Shown: positions 35,405 to 45,146, counted from the stretch's first letter. The stretch is 64,000 bases of DNA from Pseudomonas sp. B21-048 (GCF_024748615.1 NZ_CP087168.1:1612001-1676000), one strand, 5' to 3'. The notes: generated by a model from the sequence alone, not told the origin. A program made the numbers and translations.

Positions 35405-37332
35405 TGCGGGTCAACCTGGATGTCTTTGCGAAATTGGCACAACTGCAGTTCCTTGCCTACAACGCGGGCCACGCCAACGGCGTAGCTGCCCTTGAGGTCG
35501 CGGGTGTCGATAACGCGGCCGAAGCCGGCGTTGCCGAGGTCGGATTTTTTGAAGAAGTCGTTTACATCAGGGCGTGCGTACTGGACCGCATCATAGTAAC
35601 GCACGTTCTGGTGGGCATCGGTGAGGATGATGTAGACCTGTGATGGCAGCTGGTTGTGGGCCACATCCACGACGGTCCAGCCCTTGACTTCAATGGCGCC
35701 TGCGAGCGTCTGCGTGGTCGGGTTCGCGAAGTCGAGGCTGCCAATGCATTGTGCTGAGGCCTTCGGTAGGTCCTGGCCTGCGTTTGTCTGTGGCAGGCTG
35801 ATGTAGCAGCCTGATACTTCGGCGACCTTCCACTGACCGTCTTTGTGTTGCTGGTTAACCAATTGGCCAAGGCTGGGCTTCTCAACCGGCGGGCACGCGA
35901 CTACCGCGCCCAGGGGCGCGCCACCCAGGAATGTCTCGGGGGATTCGATGGTCTTGTCCAGATCCTTGAAGCTGTTGGCAATGGTGAATGACTTGTGTTG
36001 TGCGTAGTAGACGATCGACGAACTCCAGTCGTTGCCGTACAGGGTAAATGCCTCGCCGTCCTTCATGTTGTGCTTCAGCGTGTCAGCCACCAGCAGATCT
36101 CTGGAGTTGCTCAGGTCAATCTTCTGTCGCAGGTTTTCGCCATACCCTTGTGCAAAGGTACTGTAGTTGTTGGCCAGCAAAGCAACGAACAGCCCCAATA
36201 TCCACAGGCGAGACTGCGGATGAGCGAGGCCTTGGGACAGCGCCACGGCCAGTGCGAAAATGATGAAAATGACGCTGGCCGACTGGTAGTAGCTATGGAC
36301 TAGATGAAGGTTGGTGAATATGAGCAGGGGCAGCAATGCCAGGACGCAGCTCGTCAGCACCACCAGGCGAGTTCTGGTGTCGCGAGCCATCAACAGGGCG
36401 CAAAGGATGATTGCGATACCGAAGACGCCCGACAGGTTGCCCTTGACGATGCGTGACCAGATGACTTCGCCATACAACAGCTTGGAAAAGCGTTGAGGCA
36501 AAGTACCCCAGTTCCATGTCGAGAGCGCGCTGGACGTCAGGGCGCTGCCGAATTCATTCTGGTTCTTGAGCATGTCAGTGTAGTGGGTCCAGGCAACCCC
36601 GAGCACGATGGGCAGCGCGAACAGCTGAATGCCCAAGGTGATGTTGCGTGCACTGATGGCCTTGAACAGACCCCCATTGCGCTGGATTTCGTGGACCAGG
36701 AATACCAGTGCCATCACCGCCAGCACCGGCAGGCCGGTGGTGGCTTTTTGCAGGATCGAAAGCGAAATCAGAGCGGTGAAATAAATCGCGTCCCGGTGGC
36801 GACCTGCGGCCAGGAAATCGAGGAAATACTTAATCGCGGCAACGGCGAAGAATACCGCCACCGTCTCGATCATGAAGGTGCGACCCCAGAACAGGTAAAG
36901 AGGGCTGGAGAACAGCAGACCGGCGAAAATGTAGAAGGTGCGCGGGGCTAGTTTCAACGACAGGCAAATGGAGCGAGCCGGCAGCAGGCACAGCACCAAG
37001 AACACGAAAGAAACGATCCTGCCGACCTTGTCCAGGTCGATGCCGGTGACCTTGGTGATCAGCGCCACCAGCGCCTGATAGAACGGGAATTCGAACGGGA
37101 TTGACCAGGGGGCGCCAGAGACGGGTGTTTCGTAGGCGAACTTGAAGCCCTCCTTGATGAACCAGAAGGAGGTCAGCGCTGTTTGGGTCTGGCGAAAGCC
37201 GAACAATTCGAGCAATGGCTGCCCCGAAAAGCGAAACGCCAGATAGGTCGCATAAAGCACCGTCAATACGGCAATGCATTTGATACTGCGTTCGATCAGC
37301 AGCTCATTATCTACCAACTTGAATAGCTTCAA
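35401..37332 (-). CDS. GT-C membrane glycosyltransferase (ArnT/PMT-like)
   Basis: A 643-residue protein with about ten to twelve transmembrane segments in residues 15-400 and a soluble C-terminal domain. FRQTQTALTSFWFIKEG in the first periplasmic loop is typical of lipid-linked-sugar dependent GT-C enzymes of the ArnT/PMT type. It would use a polyprenyl-phospho-sugar made by the downstream-coordinate genes and transfer the sugar in the periplasm to O-chain, lipid A core or a protein. The start is TTG (37332), with a stop two codons upstream and GGGG seven bases before it. Confidence 0.82.
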   Translation of the reverse strand: MKLFKLVDNELLIERSIKCIAVLTVLYATYLAFRFSGQPLLELFGFRQTQTALTSFWFIKEGFKFAYETPVSGAPWSIPFEFPFYQALVALITKVTGIDLDKVGRIVSFVFLVLCLLPARSICLSLKLAPRTFYIFAGLLFSSPLYLFWGRTFMIETVAVFFAVAAIKYFLDFLAAGRHRDAIYFTALISLSILQKATTGLPVLAVMALVFLVHEIQRNGGLFKAISARNITLGIQLFALPIVLGVAWTHYTDMLKNQNEFGSALTSSALSTWNWGTLPQRFSKLLYGEVIWSRIVKGNLSGVFGIAIILCALLMARDTRTRLVVLTSCVLALLPLLIFTNLHLVHSYYQSASVIFIIFALAVALSQGLAHPQSRLWILGLFVALLANNYSTFAQGYGENLRQKIDLSNSRDLLVADTLKHNMKDGEAFTLYGNDWSSSIVYYAQHKSFTIANSFKDLDKTIESPETFLGGAPLGAVVACPPVEKPSLGQLVNQQHKDGQWKVAEVSGCYISLPQTNAGQDLPKASAQCIGSLDFANPTTQTLAGAIEVKGWTVVDVAHNQLPSQVYIILTDAHQNVRYYDAVQYARPDVNDFFKKSDLGNAGFGRVIDTRDLKGSYAVGVARVVGKELQLCQFRKDIQVDPQ

Positions 37333-37484
37333 GGGTCAACCCCAGTCCGTGCAAAAGTTCGAATATCAGAGATTTATTTTTTTTGAACAAAAATAAAGAC
37401 TATTGTAACTAACAGGTTATTGTTGTTTTGCGCTATGTTAACGTTGCTCACGTGATTGTTCACTCGTCTGGAAGTGGGGTGATT

Positions 37485-38225
37485 TTAAATATTCATTTTT
37501 TTGAAGAGTACGCCAGGAATTAACTTAATTATCATCATAATTAATACCCAAAATCCCGGGGCGTAGAGGACGTCAACTTTGCGATCAGTACCTTTTACAA
37601 TGCGTAGGGCCACCTGGGCAGGCTTGGCCAGCAGAACAGCAGGTAATGGTAGACCTAGAGTCATCGGTGTATCGACAAAGCCCGGCCTGATGTCGATGAC
37701 ATGTACACCGACCTTGAACAGACGTGCTCGTAGACCTTCGCAAAAGGTGGAAACCGCAGCCTTGGCGGTACCATATAAATAGTTGGACGGACGACCACGG
37801 TCACCAGCTACCGAGGAAATTACCGCCAAAGTGCCGCAGCGTTGGGTTTCAAATTGGTTGGCCAGCAGCGTTAGCAGGGCGATCACCGACGTACCATTGT
37901 TAGCAAATTCCTGGAGCGCTACGCCAACGTCCTGCTCGCAGACTTTTTGAACGGGCAATGTGCCATGCGCAATGAGCGCAATATCGATTTGCTGTAAGGT
38001 CGCTAGGCAACTTTCGAGCATTGCGCCGTGTGCAACAAAGTCGGTGGCATCCATGCAGTGAAGCGTTACTGATTTAGCGCCTCGACCTTTTAGGTCGGCT
38101 GCGGTTTGCTCTAGTTTTTCGAGGTTACGGGCCACGAGGAAAAACTCGCTGCCTTGTTCGGCCCAAAGACGTGCACAGGCAGCGGCAATGGCCGATGTGG
38201 CACCAATAATTAGAACTCGTTTCAT
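37485..38225 (-). CDS. DprE2-like short-chain dehydrogenase
   Basis: A classical SDR of 246 residues. VLIIGATSAIAAACARLWA is the NAD(P)-binding loop, AVISSVAGDRGRPSNYLYGT AKAAV holds the Ser and YxxxK catalytic set, and DIRPGFVDTPM follows. Similar proteins (DprE2) reduce the 2-keto intermediate made by DprE1, giving polyprenyl-phospho-D-arabinose. It overlaps the DprE1-like gene by four bases (ATGA). About 150 bases separate it from the GT-C gene downstream, the only real gap in the operon. The C-terminus has a hydrophobic stretch. Confidence 0.88.
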   Translation of the reverse strand: MKRVLIIGATSAIAAACARLWAEQGSEFFLVARNLEKLEQTAADLKGRGAKSVTLHCMDATDFVAHGAMLESCLATLQQIDIALIAHGTLPVQKVCEQDVGVALQEFANNGTSVIALLTLLANQFETQRCGTLAVISSVAGDRGRPSNYLYGTAKAAVSTFCEGLRARLFKVGVHVIDIRPGFVDTPMTLGLPLPAVLLAKPAQVALRIVKGTDRKVDVLYAPGFWVLIMMIIKLIPGVLFKKMNI

Positions 38226-39535
38226 GCGGTAACTCGTTTCCAGAAGTGGGAATTCAGAGAAGGATCACGCAGTGCTTCCAGTTGTTCCCAAGCGGGGTAG
38301 GCTTGGCGGAAATCGCTGCCGGTCATGTGGGCATCCTTGGCCGGATACAGGCGGCCACCACCCTCGCGAACGATGGCATCCAGCCTTGCAAATAATCGCA
38401 CCAGATCAGCCTTCTGCGGGAAGTCCAAGGCTAGAGACGTGCCGGGGAGAGGGAAGGACAGCAGGCCTGGCGAGGCGATGTTGCCACAGCGTTTGAGCAC
38501 GGCGAGAAACGAGCCTTGGCCAGAGTCTGCAATGGCTTCCAGCAACTCGCGCATGACTACCTCGGCCACTGCGTCGGGTATCACGCACTGGTATTGCTGG
38601 AAACCTCGGCGCCCGTAGATACGGTTCCAATGCAGTATGCGATCCAGCGGATAAAAGAAGGGCTCGTAGTCACCGCGTTTGCATGTGCTCTGGGCAGGAT
38701 GCACTCTCCAATACATATCATTGAAAGCTCGCAATGACAGATTGTTGATTAGAGACACTGGCGGTGTCAGCGGCATGCTCAACTTCGCTCGCTCGTCCAC
38801 TTCCAGTGAACCATAACGTGCGTGGTCACCCACGATGAATACGCCCCGCCCGGTCTGAGTGCCTTTTGCCAGGCAGTCGATCCAGGCGACACTGTATTCA
38901 TGCTGGTGATCAAGTTCGGCGGACAGGCTGAAGAATTCGCCCAGGTTGCCGAAACGCACTATGGTGCTGTCGATCTGGCTGGTGCGAATGGGGATAAGCT
39001 GAATTTCTGCCCACACGATAATCCCAGTCAGACCTAAACCTCCAATAGTAGAAGTATAAAATTCTGGATGCTCGGTAGGGGAGCAGGTCAGCATTCCTTC
39101 ATTATGGCGCAATAAACCCAAGCGCCGCACATGGTTGCCAAAGGTGCCGCGCAGATGATGGTTCTTGCCATGGACATCGTTAGCGATGGCCCCGCCGAGG
39201 GTGGCAAACTGGGTGCCCGGTGTGACGGATAGGAACCAGCCCTGCGGGATGGAAACCGCCAGGATCTCTGCGAGGGTTACACCTGCCTCTGCTTGCACGG
39301 TTCCCTGCTGCCAATCAACCTGGATGAAGCGATTTAGGGCCCGCATGTGCAACACTTGATCGCTCGCGGCTAGGCAGCTGTCTCCATAACTACGTCCGTT
39401 GCCATAGGGCAGGGTGCTTCCGTGCGTGGCGACCACTGCATCGCGCAGAGCCTCGACTTCGCTACGCCAGCTACAAGCGTGTGCAGTCTGCGGGGCATAG
39501 GGATAGCATCCCCAAGAGTAAAGCTGACGACTCAT
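38222..39535 (-). CDS. DprE1-like FAD-binding oxidase
   Basis: A 437-residue oxidoreductase with a vanillyl-alcohol-oxidase type FAD domain. TLPYGNGRSYGDSCLA is the FAD pyrophosphate loop, SVTPGTQFATLGGAIANDVH and GKNHHLRGTFGNHV are further FAD contacts, and the C-terminal YPAKDAHMTGSDFRQAYP matches the lysine-bearing active-site strand of DprE1. DprE1 oxidises C2 of decaprenyl-phospho-ribose, and DprE2 then reduces it with inverted configuration. Overlaps both neighbours by four bases. Confidence 0.9.
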   Translation of the reverse strand: MSRQLYSWGCYPYAPQTAHACSWRSEVEALRDAVVATHGSTLPYGNGRSYGDSCLAASDQVLHMRALNRFIQVDWQQGTVQAEAGVTLAEILAVSIPQGWFLSVTPGTQFATLGGAIANDVHGKNHHLRGTFGNHVRRLGLLRHNEGMLTCSPTEHPEFYTSTIGGLGLTGIIVWAEIQLIPIRTSQIDSTIVRFGNLGEFFSLSAELDHQHEYSVAWIDCLAKGTQTGRGVFIVGDHARYGSLEVDERAKLSMPLTPPVSLINNLSLRAFNDMYWRVHPAQSTCKRGDYEPFFYPLDRILHWNRIYGRRGFQQYQCVIPDAVAEVVMRELLEAIADSGQGSFLAVLKRCGNIASPGLLSFPLPGTSLALDFPQKADLVRLFARLDAIVREGGGRLYPAKDAHMTGSDFRQAYPAWEQLEALRDPSLNSHFWKRVTA

Positions 39536-40974
39536 GTTGCTACCCAGAACACCAACCCAAACAAAGCGCCAACGACTAGACTGCTGCGGTCGCGGATGGC
39601 GAACACTACAGGGTCATCATGCATTTGCCCGCGATGAGTGAGCATCCACACTCGAGTGATCCAGAACAAGAGCAGCGGGCAGGCTAGCCAGATCACTTGT
39701 GGATGGGCATAAAGCCCGGTTGTAGCCTGATCATGGATGTACAGAGCCAAGACCATTACCGCTAGATAACCGGAAGACGCGCCCAGCGAGGAAATCATTT
39801 CCAGGTCGGCGGGATAGTAGCCTCGCCCACGGGTTTTCCCGGTATCGCCCTTGCGCCTTGCTTCGCGCAGTTCTGCGTAGCGCTTAACTAGTGCGAGGCT
39901 GAGGAACATGAACATCGAGAACGCCAGAATCCAGAATGTCAGTTCCAAACCGAATGCTGCCGCGCCAGCTATGATGCGCAGGGTATAAAGCGCAGCCAGG
40001 GTGATCACATCGATAGCCATCTGTCGTTTCAATGACAGCGAATAGGCGAGAGTTAATATGTAATATGCAATGAGGGTTCCGGAAAACTCCCAAGGCATAA
40101 GCCATGCAGCCCCGGAAAAAGCGCCAACCAATAATACGGGAAAGAGCTGTAGCCCGGACTTGATCGACAATCGCCCAGCGGCAAAAGGACGATGCCGCTT
40201 GGAGTGATGATGCCGGTCATCGGCGAGGTCCAACAAGTCATTAAGCACATAGACGCTAGAGGCACATAACCCAAAAAAGAGAAAGGCCAATACTCCCTGC
40301 CATAGGAGCATGGGGTTGGTCAATTGATGCGCCGCCATTAGAGGCACAAAAATCAGCGCATTCTTCATCCACTGATGCAGCCGCAACGCCTTCAACCAGT
40401 CCTTCAGCCTGGAAGGATTGGAGTGAATCACCTGTTCGACATTGCCCTGTGCCCGAGCGTCACGCTCAACACCGGATTCCGGATTGACCACATAAGCCTT
40501 CCGGGCAACCGCCCAAACTGGGACGTCGTCATGAGAGTTGCCCGCGTAATCAAAGCCCTGCTCACCATAGTGCTCGACCAACAGATCGCGTTTACGGTGG
40601 GCCGACAGGTTTCGCTTGCTATCAGAGGCTAGCACCTGGTCAAACAATTGAAGATGTTCAGCAATACGTTCGGCCAGGCTGTAATGGCTGGCTGTCGCCA
40701 GCACTACGGTCCGACCGTTACGCCGCTCGACTTCAATTAGTTCAATGACCGCAGGATCGAAAGGCAGGACACTGACATCAATATGGGTGGCATGGGCGAG
40801 ACCTTCCTTTAAAGCTACCTTGCCTTTGGTTAACCAAATAAAGGGTTTAAACAGGCTCAATGGCTTATGCCGAACAAAAGCCATACCTGTTTCCAGCAGC
40901 AGATCGGAGCGCAGCAGGGTACCGTCGAGATCGACAACAAGCGGAATAGTGGGAGGTGTTATATGGACAGTCAC
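39532..40974 (-). CDS. UbiA-family prenyltransferase fused to HAD phosphatase (DPPR synthase-like)
   Basis: A 480-residue two-domain protein. Residues 1-190 are a HAD phosphatase: LVVDLDGTLLRSDLL has the DxDGT nucleophile, ATASHYS the second motif and YAGNSHDDVPVW the acidic third. Residues ~195-480 are a polytopic UbiA prenyltransferase with NDLLDLADDRHH (first acidic motif). This pair makes polyprenyl-phospho-ribose from PRPP and polyprenyl phosphate and removes the 5-phosphate, the entry to lipid-linked D-arabinose. The start is GTG at 40974 with AGGAAAGAG upstream. It is the first gene of the operon. Confidence 0.9.
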   Translation of the reverse strand: MTVHITPPTIPLVVDLDGTLLRSDLLLETGMAFVRHKPLSLFKPFIWLTKGKVALKEGLAHATHIDVSVLPFDPAVIELIEVERRNGRTVVLATASHYSLAERIAEHLQLFDQVLASDSKRNLSAHRKRDLLVEHYGEQGFDYAGNSHDDVPVWAVARKAYVVNPESGVERDARAQGNVEQVIHSNPSRLKDWLKALRLHQWMKNALIFVPLMAAHQLTNPMLLWQGVLAFLFFGLCASSVYVLNDLLDLADDRHHHSKRHRPFAAGRLSIKSGLQLFPVLLVGAFSGAAWLMPWEFSGTLIAYYILTLAYSLSLKRQMAIDVITLAALYTLRIIAGAAAFGLELTFWILAFSMFMFLSLALVKRYAELREARRKGDTGKTRGRGYYPADLEMISSLGASSGYLAVMVLALYIHDQATTGLYAHPQVIWLACPLLLFWITRVWMLTHRGQMHDDPVVFAIRDRSSLVVGALFGLVFWVAT

Positions 40975-41478
40975 AAGAGCTCTTTCCTGAATATTGGCTA
41001 CTCAAACAAAAACGAAATAAGATCAGGAAACCAATGGAGATCTTAGTAAGGGCTACTAAAAGGCCGGCAGGCTCTCATTTGCGCGCAACAATACCACGGA
41101 TGGCACATGGTTTCACGGGAAGTGGCTACTAAATTGACTGACAGGGCATGCGGTGATCCGGGTGATCACAGAATATAAACGCGGCCCATACCTCACCTGG
41201 TCAACCTGATTGGATCTCGCACAAAAAGTGAGGTACGTCAGAATCATCCATTTTTCACCGTTCTATCCGTAGACCACTCCGCTCGCCTTGGCGTCGATCT
41301 GGGCACAGATCCGCTTCTCGCGAGTGCTGAATTGATCCTTCCGCTCTGCCGTTCCAGGTCAGTGGCATTCGCTCGGGAGGTAGGAGCCGGAAGATCCGAG
41401 GGCCGGTCTGGGTGCTTAGATACCGCAGGCGAAACATCAACGGAACCAAGCTCGCTGACGTTGTTTGTCAGTAGGCAG
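40975..41478. other. Intergenic region upstream of the arabinose-type operon
   Basis: About 500 bases with no supported gene. The leftward promoter of the operon should be here. The part from roughly 41250 may belong to the group II intron relic that ends at 41552, but no reverse-transcriptase motif was recognised. Confidence 0.4.
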
Positions 41479-41552
41479 GAACCGCCGTATACGGAACCGT
41501 ACGTACGATGGTGTGAGAGGACGGCGGGGGCAACCCTGCCTCCTACTCGAAT
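41479..41552 (+). ncRNA. Group II intron 3' end (domains V and VI), relic
   Basis: GAACCGCCGTATACGGAACC followed by GTACGTACGATGGTGTGAGAG has the form of intron domain V (ACCGCC pairs with GGTG-type bases around a tetraloop region). GGCGGGGGCAACCCTGCC then CTCCTACTCGAAT fits domain VI, with the expected bulged A near the end. No intact intron-encoded reverse transcriptase is found, so this is a remnant. Confidence 0.65.
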
Positions 41553-42087
41553 CCTGGAGAAAAGTACGCCCACCAGTCACGGTAAACGGGAAGCACATCT
41601 GGTGGTAGGTGTACTTCGTGGATTGCATACGAATAAACGACGGCGCCTCTTAGCAGCGTCGGGCGCGATCTACGCCACGATAGTGTGAGCTCCTCGAAAC
41701 TCGCAATACCGAGACCTGCCGGATCCGAAACGACAGGTAACGAGCGGTCCAAGGCTCAGGAACGCCTACGCTTCTGACCTCCCCCGACACGCTTTATCGC
41801 AACGACGTCTTGGCAGAGCAGCAGCACAAGCGCCTTCAGAGGAGCAGCGCGCTCCAGCTCGCAGTTGGACGGTGCATAGTCTGATTGAGCTGCAAGAGGA
41901 CCAAGTGGCGTTGTATGATCCTCACCGCGTCATCAATGACCGCACGCGAATACGTGTGATCGAGGTCTGCAGCGAAGACATCGGCTCCGCCCTGACGAAG
42001 CGCCGGGCAATTGCCCTGCGCGGGCAATGAGCTGTTGGAAGAATAGAAATTTCTTATTATTTTTAATTAAAATCAGGGCGGAAATAC
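41553..42087. other. Unassigned sequence between intron relic and acyltransferase
   Basis: No gene supported. A plus-strand stretch at about 41840-42030 translates to SLIELQEDQVALYDPHRVIN and on to a stop near 42028 and could be the tail of a lost gene, but no family was recognised. Confidence 0.35.
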
Positions 42088-43176
42088 ATGCTGCACAAAG
42101 ATAATAACTTGAACTTGTTACGGTTGGTTGCCGCGCTGATGGTGCTATATGCTCATTCATTCGATGTTTACGGTAATTCCCCGGAGATCTTTATTGGTCT
42201 TGATTCCTATGGCGGGCTCGGGATTGCGATATTTTTTGTCATTAGTGGTTATTTGATTGCAAAAAGTTGGAGTTTTGATCCTTCGGTCATTAGTTTTTTA
42301 GTTAAGCGATCGCTGCGAATATTTCCAGCCCTGATTGTTGTTACCGTGGTAACCTCGTTTTTGCTTGGTCCCATTTTTTCCACTTTGACAGTCAAGCAGT
42401 ATTTCTCAGATCTGGCATTTGTTATGTATTTAAAGAATATAATTTTAAATCCAGTATTCTATTTGCCGGGCGTGCTGGAGCACGCCAGGGTTGCCAATGT
42501 GATCAATGGTCCTCTATGGAGTTTGCCTATCGAGTTTTTCATGTATTTGGTAGTCGTGGCGCTTGGGCTTCTATTCAATGGCGGTCGTCTTGTATACACA
42601 ATTACCACCGCATTGTTTGCGCTGATTGTGGTTTTTTGGTGCTGGCGAGATGCGCCTTTGCTGGTGGTTTATGGTACTGATGTAAGAAACATTCCGTTGA
42701 TAGGCATTTATTTCATGATTGGGGCATGTTATGCGAAGTGGGGGCTCGAACGGTGGTTCAGTCTCTCCGGCGTAACTGTCATGGTGATGATGACCCTTCT
42801 TCTGGCGCCGTATTCATCGATTTCCAAGCCCCTGCTATGGCTTACGTTGCCGTATGTCGTCTTAGCATATGGACTTTCCAGAAGTTGGTTGGGAAGCTTG
42901 GTTAATAAAGTGGGTGACTGCTCTTACGGTGTTTATATCTATGCTTTTCCGGTTCAGCAGTTTGTTTTGCTAAAATTCCCCGGTATTGCCTATTCAACCT
43001 ACCTTGTTGTTACAGTGGTCATTACTCTGGTTTTGGGATACGGCTCTTGGCATTTGATAGAGAAAAGGGTTCTCAAATTCAAGCCAAAAAATAAAGTCAG
43101 GTTTGTATCGAATGGTGTTGATGCCGATTCGGCGTTAAATCCTGTTGTGGGTGAGAAGCTCAATTCAGGGGCTTGA
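42088..43176 (+). CDS. Acyltransferase 3 family membrane O-acyltransferase
   Basis: A 362-residue member of the OafA/acyltransferase-3 family, the third in this window. NLNLLRLVAALMVLYAHSFD holds the family's R and the H of the active site (YAHS in place of HH), GGLGIAIFFVISGYLIAKSW the second motif, LWSLPIEFFMYLV the third, and CSYGVYIYAFPVQQ the C-terminal one. GGCGGA precedes the ATG. It has the AT-rich composition of the other two acyltransferase genes. It would O-acylate a surface sugar; target unknown. Confidence 0.88.
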   Translation: MLHKDNNLNLLRLVAALMVLYAHSFDVYGNSPEIFIGLDSYGGLGIAIFFVISGYLIAKSWSFDPSVISFLVKRSLRIFPALIVVTVVTSFLLGPIFSTLTVKQYFSDLAFVMYLKNIILNPVFYLPGVLEHARVANVINGPLWSLPIEFFMYLVVVALGLLFNGGRLVYTITTALFALIVVFWCWRDAPLLVVYGTDVRNIPLIGIYFMIGACYAKWGLERWFSLSGVTVMVMMTLLLAPYSSISKPLLWLTLPYVVLAYGLSRSWLGSLVNKVGDCSYGVYIYAFPVQQFVLLKFPGIAYSTYLVVTVVITLVLGYGSWHLIEKRVLKFKPKNKVRFVSNGVDADSALNPVVGEKLNSGA

Positions 43177-43305
43177 GCAAGTGTATGTATTTATGATGTA
43201 ACAGTCACTCAGGTCACCCATGAAGAGCTACAGGGTCTGCCGCGACAGCGCAGACGCCTGACGATCCTAAAACCCACCAGGGATTCATAATGCCCGGTTT
43301 ATGGA

Positions 43306-43515
43306 TCAGCTTCTTCCAACAAAGTGTTCGCTCCAACTACCTTTTTTTGAAAGGTCCGTATACTCAATGGTCAGTTCTGGGTGAACAGACTTTAATATGG
43401 CGAGGTTCGTTCGGTGTTTGTCGAGCCCCACGATGTCAGTGTGTCCGCGGCTTTTTAAACATGCCACCAAATCTTGCCCGACCAAACCTGCTCCGTCTGG
43501 AGGGATTGTTTTCAT
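43306..43515 (-). pseudogene. N-terminal fragment of a sugar epimerase (paralogue of 34454-35404)
   Basis: The 69-residue frame contains DGAGLVGQDLVACLKSRGHT and LDKHRTNLAILKSVHPELT, which align with [18 protein letters not shown] and [19 protein letters not shown] of the intact epimerase. It stops after SWSEHF where the intact protein continues for 240 residues. It overlaps the GT-C gene by four bases, as the intact pair does. Confidence 0.82.
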
Positions 43516-45134
43516 TTTGGCTCTCCATTTAAGCCCAGCATACTTAAGTTGGATCTTCGTTTCAGGCAGTAATTGATGCAGCTGGAAAAACCAAAACTGA
43601 GAAAGATACTTGCTATGGGCAACACTGCAAGCATTTCCTTGGATCGAACACTCAGTAGCATCAACGAAGAACTAACCAATAATGCTGTAGACAAGACTAA
43701 CAAGCTTGCCTGGAAGGCTTTTCTGATGTTTTGTGTTTTAGATATAGCGATACATGAGACGAACGCCAGCAAGGCATAGACCCAAGGTGGCGGAGTCAGA
43801 AAATTCATCCAACCAAAAAACGCCATGCCTTGGTGTTGTGCTTTTTCGGCAGGATTCCAGTACAGCATATGTTGAGGTATACGGCCCGGAGGAGGGGTCA
43901 GTTTAACGCTGCCATCTGCTTGAATAGTGTCACCAATAAGCAGATACAAGCTATTTGATTTTAAAGGTGTGAGTTGGAATGGTTTTTCGATGAAAAAAGC
44001 TAACCACCCCGTGATCAATTTCGCGATGTAGGCGGCGGGTATCGCCAGCACCGATTCTTTATACACGGCTATACCGAGGGCGTCTGTTTGCGGAAGCCCG
44101 ATATAGTAATAGCCGGGAATGGCCGAAATATGAATGTTAAATGTTTCAGGCAGGGGATGCTGGGTCGTGAAATCAATCAACTCCGAGCGCGATGCGTTCA
44201 TCAGATAATTATATTGTGCGAGGTAGGGGGCTCTTACTTCTTTTGGTGCGCCCCAATCAACGTCTTGATAGGCGGCAGCCCTGAAATATTCCGGTGGTAA
44301 AATTGCGCCAAGGGCCCGCCACCTCAAACTGTTGATTCCCAGCTTGTTTGGTTCCTGAGTGATGTAGTTGTCGGGTATTGCGTCAATTAGAACCCAGGCA
44401 TGATCGTAACTCAGTTGCCGTGAATTGGTCGTCGGGTAGTGAAAGGTTTCGACAAATACAAATATAAGTGTGGTGCTCGCCGATAGGGCAACGATGGCTG
44501 TCGCGATTTTCCAAGTCCAGTCCTTGCTGTCAAAAATTACTAACATCGCAATGACAGGGGCGATTACCAAAGAATTGAACTTTACAAGGTAGGCAGCCGT
44601 AAGAATAACTGCGGATAGTATATACAAAATTATTTTTGCATCATTTTTTACATCGAACGCCCAGAGAGCGGTCAGCAGTGCGATGGCAAGAAAGTCTCCT
44701 TGTAGCCAGTCCGGTCCGATGGAATTGACCCCGCCCATGAAAAACAGACTGCCACCCCAGGCTAGGCACATAAGTGTGGCTGAGATTTTACCAAATATTT
44801 TATTGCATATGAATGTGCTAATTGCGATGGCGAGCAAATGGAAGTAAAAGTGAATGTGCTGTAAGTGTCGCAACCACTTAAAATTATAGATGTCTACTCC
44901 ATTAGGTACGCCAGCAAAGTCCAGTGCGAAGCGTGCGGCCAAAGTATATCCACTGGCGTGGATAAGATTGGATACTCTAGAGAAAATCATCTGAGCATAA
45001 TTTGGATAGTCAAAGGCAGCAATATTGATAGGGTACGTGTTCAGGTAGTACAGATTCAACAGAATGACAATGGCTAGGGCAATTAGTAATAAATGCCTTT
45101 GAAGCAGATTGCCTAGGGTATTTAAAGCTGACAT
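43512..45134 (-). CDS. Polytopic membrane protein, probable GT-C glycosyltransferase
   Basis: A 540-residue integral membrane protein with about ten hydrophobic segments. The first is near residues 12-30, followed by an extracytoplasmic loop containing AAFDYPNYAQMIF with an acidic residue where GT-C enzymes bind metal, and later NSIGPDWLQGDFLA. It does not resemble the GT-C of the intact arabinose operon closely by eye, but occupies the same position between the DprE2-like and epimerase segments. The frame is intact although both neighbours are decayed. Function is inferred from position and topology only. Confidence 0.6.
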   Translation of the reverse strand: MSALNTLGNLLQRHLLLIALAIVILLNLYYLNTYPINIAAFDYPNYAQMIFSRVSNLIHASGYTLAARFALDFAGVPNGVDIYNFKWLRHLQHIHFYFHLLAIAISTFICNKIFGKISATLMCLAWGGSLFFMGGVNSIGPDWLQGDFLAIALLTALWAFDVKNDAKIILYILSAVILTAAYLVKFNSLVIAPVIAMLVIFDSKDWTWKIATAIVALSASTTLIFVFVETFHYPTTNSRQLSYDHAWVLIDAIPDNYITQEPNKLGINSLRWRALGAILPPEYFRAAAYQDVDWGAPKEVRAPYLAQYNYLMNASRSELIDFTTQHPLPETFNIHISAIPGYYYIGLPQTDALGIAVYKESVLAIPAAYIAKLITGWLAFFIEKPFQLTPLKSNSLYLLIGDTIQADGSVKLTPPPGRIPQHMLYWNPAEKAQHQGMAFFGWMNFLTPPPWVYALLAFVSCIAISKTQNIRKAFQASLLVLSTALLVSSSLMLLSVRSKEMLAVLPIASIFLSFGFSSCINYCLKRRSNLSMLGLNGEPK

Positions 45135-45146
45135 TGAAGAGCCCTG

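Noticed and set aside
34502..35485. 327-codon plus-strand open frame
   Set aside because: Antisense to the epimerase and the start of the GT-C region; no motif of its own.
41836..42027. Short frames considered as reverse transcriptase of the intron
   Set aside because: No YADD or other reverse-transcriptase motif is visible on either strand.
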